DNA of 64,000 bases from Hemileia vastatrix (taxonomy: Eukaryota > Basidiomycota > Pucciniomycetes > Pucciniales > Zaghouaniaceae). The first letter of the stretch is position 1; every line of letters starts with the position of its first letter. Of the stretch, positions 45,417 to 54,806 are shown in pieces. A program made the translations under genes and the position numbers. Under the pieces are notes generated by a model. The model did no database searches. It saw nothing but the letters and a program-made list of their open reading frames with translations, and was not told where the DNA came from. The stretch covers positions 7,943,501 through 8,007,500 of the forward strand of contig JASXTE010000011.1 of assembly GCA_030280995.1 (NCBI GenBank). Direction: 5' to 3'.

Positions 45417-46245
45417 TGGATTCTCTTTTTAAAAAATATTCTATTTTTTCCGTGTCCAATTCAGAAGACTCATTTTCAGGGTCAAGATTTAATTCATTTG
45501 ATTCCATTTTTATATTAATAGTATTTTCCTGGTGATCCATAAAACTATTTACATTGTCCTCATGTAAAGACAAGTTTAACATATTCTGTTCAAATGAATA
45601 ATCCTTTAAATCCTTATCAATAATATCCAATATTTCCTTATCAATCTCATTACCTATAAGTAATTTATTGTCAGGTTGATATAATTGATCATAAGAAGTT
45701 GGATGACTTACCAAGGTCTTATCCCACTTCCTCTGCCTCTCCTTGCCTTTCCCCTGTAAGGGTGACTGCTGGAGCCCTGCTGTTGAGGATTGTTGTAGTT
45801 TTGGGCGTACCAATCCCATTTCCATTTGCTTACTGTAATTTTTTGGTCCTCCTCTTGGGCTGGAGGTGTTGCTATGGAATTGTTGGTTGCCACTGTTGGT
45901 GGTTGAGTCTTTATGTCCACTAGAGCTTGGTTGACTTCTATGAAACCTTGAGCTGCTCTCTTTTCCAGATTGTTGATCTGGTCCACTATATTGTTGACTC
46001 TTACTGTCAAGGTGTTCATTAGGGTGGATAGGGAGTGAACTTGTTCTTGTAATGTATTTTTTGATTTCTTTATTGAAACCTGCTTTAGAAGCTTTTCCCT
46101 TTCCTCCAGAGACATTGACGGAGTGTTGTTTATTATGGGAGAGTCCTGGCCCTCCATTTAAATTTCCTGTAACAGGTCTTTCAGCTCTAGGTCTTAAGTT
46201 ATAAGGTTTTGCCTTATTACTTACAATGTCATTGTTGTCACACAT
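45394..46245 (-). CDS. Element D Gag N-terminal region, unspliced frame
   Basis: A 283-codon frame from ATG 46245 (MCDNNDIVSNKAKPYNLRPR). It is low-complexity Ser/Gln/Gly-rich in the part overlapping the other frame and acidic and helical at its end (IDKEILDIIDKDLKDYSF). It reads through both intron-like intervals and stops 23 nt into the main Gag-Pol frame. In A and B the equivalent frame is continuous with capsid, so here a +1 shift near TTTTTTAAAAAG would be needed. It could be a recent indel. Confidence 0.65.
   Translation of the reverse strand: MCDNNDIVSNKAKPYNLRPRAERPVTGNLNGGPGLSHNKQHSVNVSGGKGKASKAGFNKEIKKYITRTSSLPIHPNEHLDSKSQQYSGPDQQSGKESSSRFHRSQPSSSGHKDSTTNSGNQQFHSNTSSPRGGPKNYSKQMEMGLVRPKLQQSSTAGLQQSPLQGKGKERQRKWDKTLVSHPTSYDQLYQPDNKLLIGNEIDKEILDIIDKDLKDYSFEQNMLNLSLHEDNVNSFMDHQENTINIKMESNELNLDPENESSELDTEKIEYFLKRESNGIKNNK
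45708..46245 (-). CDS. Element D overprinted spliced ORF
   Basis: Proposed exon 1 is 46245-46225 (MCDNNDI), a 79-nt intron is 46224-46146 (GTAAGT donor, GGCCAG acceptor) and exon 2 is 46145-45708. Exon 2 reads DSPIINNTPSMSLEEREKL, a clear coiled coil (QVHSLSTLMNTLTVRVNNI), a Gln/Pro stretch, SKWKWDWYAQNY, a basic GKARRGRGSG tail and Arg-Pro-Trp-stop. Without splicing, ATG 46157 could start the same frame. It shares the W(K/Q)WD motif, basic tail and Pro-Trp end with A, B and C. Open in full. Confidence 0.62.
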
Positions 46246-46914
46246 TTCACGTGGAATTTAAAGAATTTTGAGAATTTAGATATAAAACTTCAAGAAGGAG
46301 TTTTAACAGTATTTATCAATACCACTGAAGACAATCTTATTGCTTACTTATTGGTATTAAGTGAATATTTAAGTGCCAAAAGTCAAATATGCTTTTATGT
46401 GGTCACTTGATTTAACTGGTCTACAATATGTAGCCGTGTTTTTATATTTAAAAGAAAACAACTGTCAGTATGATTCTTTCTAAATATTTAAAGAATTCTA
46501 CAAACCAATACAAGAAAAGATTAAGAGTCCTGTTAAAAGAAAACAATTAATCAGTTTAATTGGTTTATTATCTGCTAAGATCACAAATTTAATTGGTCTA
46601 TTGACAGACTCCCACTAAGAACAATTATATGTTAAATTAGTGGTAAAAATTTTATCTGCAAAGATCTCAAATTTAATTGGTCTATTAACAGACCCACTAA
46701 TAACAATTTTAAGTTAAATTAGTGGTAAAATTGTTGATTCAATATCACAATTTTATAATATAACAGGGCTTCTTTTTCTGAAATCACTATATAAGTGACC
46801 CCAACCTGTTGTAATTATCCAAATATTTTTATAGGGATATTATTTACGTGCACCTTCTCTTGAAAATTTCACTTACCAGGATTATAACAGAATTCTTGAG
46901 GAAAGGCCCCCAAT
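46246..46914 (-). promoter_or_regulatory. Element D leader with primer-binding-like site
   Basis: Two bases inside the LTR (46912 downward, minus) reads TGGGGGCCTTTCC, as in A, B and C. A roughly 65-bp pair of repeats (ATCTGC...AAGATC...AAATTTAATTGGTCTATT) lies at 46570-46740. No gene seen. Confidence 0.55.
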
Positions 46915-48415
46915 TGTCAGGCTAAGGTCAAGTACAAGGACGTGAACTAGCTTGAATAGTCAGTTGTCTAGAAGATTTTAATGGTCCTATATGAATACTG
47001 CAGTTCTAATCCACTAAGTTATAAAATATAATCAAATATAGAGGTTTCAGTAATATAATTCTCACTATTCTTATATGTGGCTTACAATCTTTATAGTTGG
47101 TAGAAAAATAGATTATCTAAATTCAGATACTATTCAAAAGTCTTATAAAAGTACTAATTGATATGTATTGTAATTGGTTTGGTTATATTGATTGAATTGT
47201 AATGATAAAGAATGAAGAAATACAACCCAAAAACCTCCTCCTTTTATACACACTGAGTTCCCCAATGATTCCCTTGATGTACCACCCAATACACAGTTAA
47301 TCACGCCTCTAAACAACTAATAGACATTCCCATCAACATTCCCAGTGACCCATGACATAATTAGAAGAGTAATAACCGCCAAAATCCTGAAATAACAAGG
47401 GAAATCCATCAAAATTAAAGGAAAAGACAAAAAGAGAGTATATGCGTATAAAACAATAATATTAAGGACTAAAGGAGACTTTTTAAGGTTAATAATAGCT
47501 TAATAATAAGGGGGATTTACTGTAGAAATAATGGGGCTAATCCTGACATTATACTACGTGAAATTCCCATTCAAAAATAACCAAAATTGACTGAGAAACC
47601 ACCCAAAAACTTAAAAAAGAGCGTGAGATGTGGGGTAACTACATGCAGTTCTTGGCAGGCGCTTGCACGGGTAAATCCTTGACTAAAATTAGGCGAGTTT
47701 AAGCGTGGTGATGAAATAAAGTGCCAAGAGTGAGGTTATTAATGAAATTAGTGCATATAAACAGGGTCAATGCATTATTAATTAAGCTAGGACACTAAAT
47801 AAGCGCCTGTCGCCTATTTTAGTGTGTTTCCCCACAGTGGGCATAGAATGTGGGGTAATTATAGTGTGAAAAAGCTAACTTTGCTAAAAATGAAGCTATT
47901 CACAAGGGAAAAAAGCAGGCAGTATGTGGCCAGTACACAGAAGCCATTTCTGGCATAAAAAACACCAAATTTGAAAAGTGTTATTTTTATGCATTTAAAT
48001 AGCCAAATCAATAGTTCTAAATGAGCCCAATTGATCTGTCAAAGCGCAATTTTGATATTCTCAATTTTATAGCGCATATAGTCAACTTTTAAGTGAAATA
48101 AAGCGCATTTCTTGTTTTTTGCATAAAACAATGAATATAACAGCTTTAAGTGTACTTAAAAATTATGCAGCCTTATACTTAAGGTTCTTAAGATTACCCT
48201 AACATATTCCAACTTAATATTAAGTACATAAGACCTATAAAAGGTGGATATATGCGTGTATATAAGGTGTTATAATGGCATTTTTTGTGTATTATCATAA
48301 TTTTACTTATGTATACTATTTGTGTACTCTTATTTATTATTCCCATGTATAGTTCATGTGTTTAATATAACTTATAAGTACTTTTTACTCAGTCCTGGAG
48401 ATATACAGGCTGACA
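46915..48415 (-). repeat. Element D 5' LTR
   Basis: 1501 bp, minus-strand start TGTCAGCCTGTATATC at 48415. TATAAAAG box at 47248-47241 (minus). The outer flank TATGT (48416-48420) equals that at 38684-38688. Confidence 0.93.
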
Positions 48416-48704
48416 TATGTAGTGTTGAGAAAAGACAGGTCACATGCTGAAAAGATGCAGCATCTTTTCTGCTCACTTGAAAGTTTTGCATTGCACCTGT
48501 AAATTTGAAAGAAATCAATGAGGTCTAGCTGACAAATTGAACTACAGAAATTAAAATAAAGTCACATGATGTAAAAGACAATGAATCTTTTCAGAACATG
48601 ACTTAATCACAATTCAGGCATAAAAAAAATCAAAAATGTACAAAAAAAATTTGTAAAAGACTATAAATGTGAAAAAATTTCACATTACCTGAAATAACAA
48701 TTAA

Positions 48705-49310
48705 TCAATTAAAAAATTTAAGTAATTTTTTAATGTCCTCATAAGTTTGGGCATTTTTATACATTCCATAATAAATTCTTTTTTTAAAAATTTTCTTGCT
48801 TTTCCATTTCTCTTTAAAATTCACATTCTTTTGATTTCTCTGAGCAAAGATGAACTCTTTCCATCTCATCTGCCTCATATCTGGCCTTTTCAAAATTAGA
48901 TTGAAGAAAAAAAGTTTCCTCCATATCTAAGGCCCTTTTATCTTTCATTAGCATATGATCAAACTTCATCTTATCAAATTCAAGAGCATTTTTATAAATA
49001 CAGGATTTTGCTGCAAAAAGTGAAATTAAAAAAAAAAGTTATTGAAAAAGATATATAGTGGCTTATTCTTGCTTATATCTTTTTTCCCAAAATAATCATC
49101 AAGGAAAGCCAAGGAGCTGGATGAAGTATTACCACATTTTTAAAGATGGTTCAATCTCATTGATGTTGAGGCTCAATGCTTTAGTTTGTAATTTGAGCTA
49201 GAGGATTCAGGCAGTTCATCTAAAGCAGCTTCCAAAGTGTGATTCTCATTTGTGGGATTTATAATATTTTTTGGAAATTGAGTTTGAGTAGAAGTAGGTG
49301 GAGACTAGAA

Positions 49311-49348
<38 letters not shown>

Positions 49349-50060
49349 AATTTAGAGAATAATTTAAGAACAAAGAAAAATTAAATATACATCAGGCTCT
49401 TTGAACTCAGATCTGCTCTAAACTAATTTTTCTGCTTGATAGTAAGGTTTATCTTTGGCTGAACTATGGTGAGAGCCTTCAGGGGATTGATCTCCTACAA
49501 GTAAGAGTGTATCAGGAGGATTATAGGAAGGTTTGGATCCAGAGGGTATATCCTTAGTAGTATCATGTAGAAAAAAAGGGTTGACATCAACTCGGGAACC
49601 AAAAAGAATATCCATTTCATCATAGTAAGGACAAATGACATTGAACTTTTTGGAAACAGTAGTAATTCCAATCTCTAAATCCTCATCATCAACACCAAAG
49701 CCAGTGGAAGTGGAAGTAAAATGAGCCTTTTTCTTTTTTTGATTGATAATATTTGAACCTCTCCTTCATTTGCTTAGGATTGATTTCGATTCTCCCTTTT
49801 GTTTTTTTCTTTACTTCATTTGCCATCAACAAGAAGCTATTTACCTTTGATGAAGGTGGACTTCTCACATCCAAAACATGCATCATAATCTGATTTTATT
49901 TTGAGGAAGTTGATGATGACAAGATAATCTTCCTTTTTTAGCTGTCCAGACTTTGGTTTTTCAGGTGAGGCGCTAGCATTATGAGGAGACTTTTGTGATG
50001 AATAATTTTTTGAGATGCCTTTTGAGTGTTTTATTTTTGGGGAGGCGTTATGAAACTGGT
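48705..50060 (-). pseudogene. Myb/SANT-like protein of H1, broken
   Basis: Read from about 50060 down: a Ser/Lys-rich start, then VIINFLKIKSDYDACFGC, a break near 49850, FLLMANEVKKK, IEINPKQMKERFKYYQSKK (Myb recognition-helix-like block), and after a frameshift near 49735 TGFGVDDEDLEIGITTVSKKF with PYYDEMDILFG. Last comes a charged helical tail (EFDKMKFDHMLMKDKRALDMEE, ARYEADEMERV). The order matches the Myb/SANT-like second protein of Harbinger elements, which binds TIRs and brings the transposase to DNA. Introns are likely near 49280-49390 and 49030. Its homologue in H2 (51661-52673) is better preserved. Confidence 0.7.
49311..49346. repeat. (AAAG)n microsatellite
   Basis: About nine AAAG units in a row, within the probable intron or 3' region of the H1 Myb/SANT gene. 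Confidence 0.9.
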
Positions 50061-50357
50061 ATTTTACAAGATAAGATATTAAGAAAGAGGTTTATAAAAA
50101 AACAAGGGAAAAAAATGCCTATTTAAAATGTTGCAATAAAATTTTTCAAACCTCAGTGAGGATGGAGGAGGGGATGGAGATCAGTGTGTCACATGTGACA
50201 GAGACGATGTGGCCAACATGTGCTTTTGAAAAAAAAATCACAAAAAAAGTGCTTATTTCAGGTCAGAAATGACACCCATTTGTGAACTAAGTCACTTATT
50301 TGCAAAATTTAAGTGCTGGTTTGTAAGTGCTGATTTGGGTTGAAGCCTGCACTTAAG

Positions 50358-50389
50358 TTAAGTGCAGATTTGCCAGAACTGACATCCCC
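50358..50389 (-). repeat. H1 right terminal inverted repeat
   Basis: Read inward on the minus strand: GGGGATGTCAGTTCTGGC followed by AAATCTGCACTTAA. It pairs with 8536-8566. Followed by TATTA (50390-50394), the copy of 8531-8535. GCACTTA repeats continue inward to about 50240. Confidence 0.85.
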
Positions 50390-51222
50390 TATTAATGATT
50401 TGCTATGGAGCATCAGATGCTTCAATATGTTTAAATAAACCTGCTCTTTTTTCCAGTAAATTTTTTAGAATTTTGGCAAGAATCACAAGATTCAACATAC
50501 AATTTTGTGTCTTCAGACATATTAGCCCACCATGCAGTATTTTTTATTCTTACCATGGTTTTTCTTAGATCAAAATTTCCTGCTAATATATCATCATGAC
50601 AAAGTTATAAGATGTTTTCTTTCATGGAAGGAGGAATTACAATAACATTAGTAAGATTTCTCCTTTAATAAATATAACCATCATCAGTTTAAAACTTTCC
50701 TTTATTCAAAGCATTCTGGTACTTTGGAGGGAGAGTTTTTATTAATGCTTGTTTTGAAGCATTCTTTGGATCATTTAAGATTGTAATTAATTTATTTAAA
50801 TCTGACTCTTTTTCATATGAATCCAGAATTAATTGCAATAACTCCTCTTCCATATCAACAATATATATACCCTGTATATGAATGGTATCATCTTCAGGTA
50901 CATAAGCTGGATTAAAGTCATCATTTGGCAGAGGCAATCTAGACAGAATATCCAAACTGGAATGAATATTGCAAGCTCTGTTAATAATTTTCATCCTACC
51001 TCTGTATTCCTAGAGAGCTATTTGCCACCTGAACGTATGTCTGTTTGTTGTTTTTAGGCTTAATAGAGATTTCACTGCACTACAATTAGTAACCGATTCA
51101 AATTTTAGGTCATCTAAGTAACAATGAAGCTTTTCCAAACCCATAAAAATTCTAAACACTCTAATTGATTGGCACAATATTTCAATTCACTATTTCTTAT
51201 GGTCCTTGAAATATAGCAAATA
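50390..51222 (-). pseudogene. Element E RNase H end and integrase zinc domain
   Basis: The upstream half of the interrupted element. RNase H remnants lie from SRTIRNSELKY (about 51215) down to FKIINRACNIHSSLDILSR (about 50960). The linker with HIQGIYIVDMEEELLQ (50689-50994) is followed by the integrase zinc domain (AWWANMSEDTKLYVESCDSCQ), up to KQIIN at the H1 insertion site. Several stops. At 51222 the RNase H is cut by element H2. Confidence 0.85.
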
Positions 51223-51660
51223 GGGGATCTCAAACATTACCAAACATGCCTAGAATGTTTCATTTGAAAAATACCATAAAAACACACCGTGAAACATTTC
51301 TGATTTGGTACTTGGGGTCTCAAACATGGGGTAAAATATGTCCTACTTTTGTACAATTTTCTTAACCACAATTCAGCCCACAAGTACCCACATCCTCCCA
51401 ATCAGCTGGGCATCACCTTCCTTGCATCCTCACTCATATACTCCATGTTACAACTCTCCTTCCCCAATTCACTTCCAAATCAAATTTTTCTCTTTCACAC
51501 CACAGTAAGTCTATTACATTTTATTCTGTTTTCTAGAAATTTTCCTGTTCTTATTTTTATACAAGGCATCACAAATATCTAAATTATTTGTTAGTTTCTC
51601 CTTTTCTAAAACAAAATATTCTTTTTTACACTAATTTCTTTGTTTAGTGTTAATTTATCA

Positions 51661-52673
51661 TGCCTCACCCAAAATCTACTTCTCAAAAGTTTACTCAATT
51701 GAAACCATCTGAACTACAGATTGTAATTAACTGGCTAAAAATTAAATCTAATTTTGATGCCTTTTTTGGCTGTGCAAATTCCACTCAATTTTGTTGTCCA
51801 CCTGCATCAAAATTGAGTGGCTTTAATCAAATGGAAGTAGATTTGAAATAAAAAACTAAAGATAAGATGGATTTGAAAACAAAGCAAATGAGGGAAAGAT
51901 TCAAAAACTATCAAACAAAATCCAAGAAAGATAAGATGGCATCTTCTTCAACTGGGTTTGGAATAACTGAAGATGATAAAAAGCATGGAATCACATCTGT
52001 TTCAGAAAAACTCAACTCTATGTGTCCTCTTTATGATCAAATGAACAAACTCTTTAGACAATGGCCTGATTTTAACCCCTTGCACATGAATCAAGGTCCA
52101 AGAATTACTGGGTCTCATACAAATAGTCAAGATTTCCCTTTAGATCCTTCACTTGACTCTCCAGAATTCAGCGAACCATCTGTGTATTTTGAAATTGAAC
52201 TTGATGAGCCCATGGTAGTAAGATTAAACTACATTTATAATTATTTCACTTTTGTAGTGCTGATTTAATCCCCATGTATAAACCAGACCCAAGCCTCATC
52301 AAATCTAGAAATTTGTTATGTAGTAGCTGACAATGAAAGATTAGAAGATAAAGAATCAACCCCTCCTAGCAACAGAATCAAGAAAAGAGTTTCTACTAGT
52401 TTTGGGACAGCTCAATCAACTTCAAAGGCTATTTTTTCTGCTTATGGAAAGTTTGTTAATAAACATGAGCAAGGTCATATTTTTTATTTTTGTTTTTACT
52501 AAAGAGTTCTTCATAATTTATTTCTCTTACTCTTAGAAGTTAAACTTGTTTCAGGAAAAGAACAAGTTCAAATTGAAATCATTAATTTGGAGTCTCATGA
52601 AAAAACTGCAGAACATCAACTACTTATTGAAGAAAGAAAGTGGTTTATTCACAATCAAAGGAAGATTGATTAG
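51661..52673 (+). pseudogene. Myb/SANT-like protein of H2
   Basis: Starts MPHPKSTSQKFTQLKPSE, followed by IVINWLKIKSNFDAFFGC, a TAA near 51849, KQMRERFKNYQTKSKKDK, STGFGITEDDKKHGITSVSEKL and PLYDQMNKLF, the typical Myb/SANT-like order. After DEPMV a GTAAGA donor (about 52216) probably begins an intron. Later coding pieces are NLEICYVVADNERL, IFSAYGKFVNKHEQ and, after a further intron, VKLVSGKEQVQIEI to a TAG at about 52671-52673 (HNQRKID). Likely role: binding transposon ends. One in-frame stop makes it a probable pseudogene. Confidence 0.65.
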
Positions 52674-53622
52674 ATTTTTTTATCTTGTGCAAGGTTTAGA
52701 GTATTGATATGTGGGCTGATAAGCCTTGTTAGAATAGTCTTCAATACTAGATTAGGAACTCATTTAAAATTTTCTGGAGAAAAAGAAACTTGAAATATAC
52801 TTTAATTCTTAGAGAAAATGGATCTAAGAAGACCAATAATATTTATGGAAAAAAATTATGCAAGTTTCTTTTGGCAAAAAATTAACCTGAAATTTACTAT
52901 ATTATGCGGTCCAGACCACCAAATTATTTATAAGTCAAAAATTTTTATGTCAAAAAAAATTTTTTGCAATACCCTCCCCTGCTATTTACCATAACAGTGG
53001 GGGATCACAATTTTTTTTCTCAGTCAGAAAAAAATTTATGTCAAAAAAAAATTGCAATACCCTCCCCTGTGGTTTATTGAAGTAGGGGCATAGATTGCAA
53101 ATAATTTATGTTCATTTCATGAATTAACATGTAAACAAGTCTTATAAGATAATTAAAAAACCTAAATTAATGACAATTCAAGTAAAAATGTGAGTGGAAA
53201 TTTTCTGTGACCAAACTCAATGAAATCAAACACAAATGTATATATGAACCTCATGAGAAAAACAAATTTCCTCATGATTACCATTATACAACACATGATC
53301 TGATGGCTCATTAATTTAAGTAATTACAGTATCATATATGACTTGTTAAATGTTATTTCATGAAATAAAAATAAAAGTTGAAAACCTATATTACATCCCA
53401 TACTTAATCAAAGTTGGATGAAAATTACCTATAAAGCTCTCCTCAAACTACCTGAAATAAATAGTCCCAAAAAGTTCCAAAAAAGAGTCCCAAAAGTTCA
53501 ACAAAAGAGCCCCAAAAAATTCCAAAAAAGAGTCCCAAATGTACCCAAAATTTTTTCCAAAGATTTCCAAAAATGTGTCCTGAAAGTCCCCTAAAACCTA
53601 CCCAAATTTGCTATTAAAGCGC
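52674..53622. other. Non-coding DNA before element F
   Basis: No gene seen. A GCAATACCCTCCCCTG block occurs twice (about 52967 and 53062), and an AAAAGAGTCCCAAAA-type repeat occurs at 53460-53590. Confidence 0.5.
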
Positions 53623-54715
53623 TGTGGTCTTCAAACATTGGCAGGGGCCTTTGTTGTGTGATTTGGCGCTGTTTGTGCATGTCTTAATTGACATCTGTTA
53701 AGGAATAGGGTATTTTTCTGGTTTTATTCTGTGGATATTGGGTCTGCGGGTATGTGGGTACTATCATTGGATAGCCCTGTGTTTTCTATATATTTTATGT
53801 CTTGTAGACATTTTTCATATTCTGAGTTTTAAGGGGTCATTTCCTTATTTTTCATTTATAAAAGATTGCTGTTTAATTTTGTTTTTTGTGTTTTACGGGC
53901 TAACCTTAAGTCTTAGGGTTAAGTGCTTAGTACCATTTGATAGAGCTAATTTTTCTCTATATTTCATGTCTCAATGTTGTTATAGTGAAATTCCGTGTTT
54001 TAAAGGTTTTAGTAGTTGTAGCTAATTTTTCAAAGTAGATTAGTGGTTTTTATTGGTTTTCTGGCTTCAGGGAGGCCGGGCCGCTTCAGGCAGCATCTCC
54101 GACGTCGGGCGGCCCGCCTGCCTCTGTTTTAGGAGGTTGGGGAGCGCTCCAGGAGGGTTTTTTATGCAATTTGGTGGGTACAGGCACCAGATTGGTGGGT
54201 GCGCATGGGCTCTTAGTTAGTGGTCTGTGTGTACATAGTGAATAAGACAGTTTGGGGCAACCTTAATTATCATACAACCATCCGGAGGAGATATCATTGT
54301 TCCTCACTCAGTTTTCACTGTTTTCTGGCCACAATTGGCTGTGTTTGTTGCAAGTGAGTTCTTCATTTATCTTAACTTTGGCAACTGTTTTCTCTGTTAT
54401 AGTCTTGCAAGCTATAGCAAGTATTATTGCTGTCTCTGGTGTGGATTTGCAGCCTACATCAAGTATCTTTGCTGTCTCTGGTGTGGACTTTGTTCTACAT
54501 TTCAGTTCTTTGGTCTGGTAGTCTATCTGGTGACTACTTTCTTGGCTCATAAAGCAGTCAAGTGTTTTGAAAAGGAGCTTTAGCAAAACAGGAACCAACT
54601 TACTTTAGAAAGTAAATCTCACTCTATTTTTCTAAAGGGACAGGGGATTTTCTCTCTGGTTTTTCTCCAACTCCCTTGGTCAAGGCCTATAGCTAGTACT
54701 ATAGGATTGTCTACA
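53623..54715 (+). repeat. Element F 5' LTR
   Basis: 1093 bp from TGTGGTCTTC to TTGTCTACA. The inverted copy at 58442-59534 has the same length and near-identical sequence. Includes the GC-rich palindromic block GACGTCGGGCGGCCCGCC at 54101-54118. Confidence 0.92.
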
Positions 54716-54719
54716 TTTC

Positions 54720-54736
54720 TGGCGCCCAACGTGGGG
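54720..54736 (+). promoter_or_regulatory. Element F primer-binding site (tRNA-Lys type)
   Basis: TGGCGCCCAACGTGGGG, four bases after the LTR end. This is the block known in retroelements that prime from tRNA-Lys(1,2). Confidence 0.85.
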
Positions 54737-54806
54737 TAGAACTTGCTAGTTCTTTGGAATCTCTGTTTTCTTTGGTTGGCTATTTTTGGTGTTTCGGTCA
54801 GGAGGA

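Larger units (their letters stand above)
38689..48415 (-). mobile_element. Chromovirus D, complete and recent
   Basis: Minus-strand element of 9727 bp. LTRs at 38689-40189 and 46915-48415 are both 1501 bp and appear near-identical (I noticed one difference, near 39682/47908). They have perfect TGTCAG...CTGACA ends, and TATGT flanks both sides (38684-38688, 48416-48420). All domains of a chromovirus are present. The only clear defects are a TAA between RNase H and integrase and a frame change in Gag. It is the youngest insertion in the nest. Confidence 0.95.
8536..50389. mobile_element. PIF/Harbinger-like DNA transposon H1 (nested host of C and D)
   Basis: Terminal inverted repeats of about 31 bp (GGGGCTGTCAGTTCTG at the left, GGGGATGTCAGTTCTG read inward from the right) bound a 41.9-kb unit that splits integrase of element E. 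TATTA flanks both sides. Subtracting inserted C (25.5 kb) and D (9.7 kb) leaves about 6.6 kb. That holds a Harbinger-type DDE transposase (+, near the left end), a Tet/JBP-like dioxygenase gene (-), 171-bp tandem repeats and a Myb/SANT-like gene (-, near the right end). A transposase plus a Myb/SANT protein is the standard two-gene set of the superfamily; the dioxygenase is not. Confidence 0.85.
51223..53622 (+). mobile_element. Second Harbinger-like element (H2), left part
   Basis: Begins GGGGATCTCAAACATTACC inside RNase H of E and carries a Myb/SANT-like gene homologous to that of H1. GGGG-first termini and this gene suggest the same superfamily. A related GGGGTCTCAAACATGGGG block lies at 51315-51335. 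The right end and any transposase are not seen before element F starts at 53623, so the limit given is only where F begins. Confidence 0.6.

Noticed and set aside
54297..54598. ORFs of 74-96 codons on both strands within the F and G LTRs
   Set aside because: They lie wholly in LTR sequence and recur only because the LTR recurs (58605-58870).
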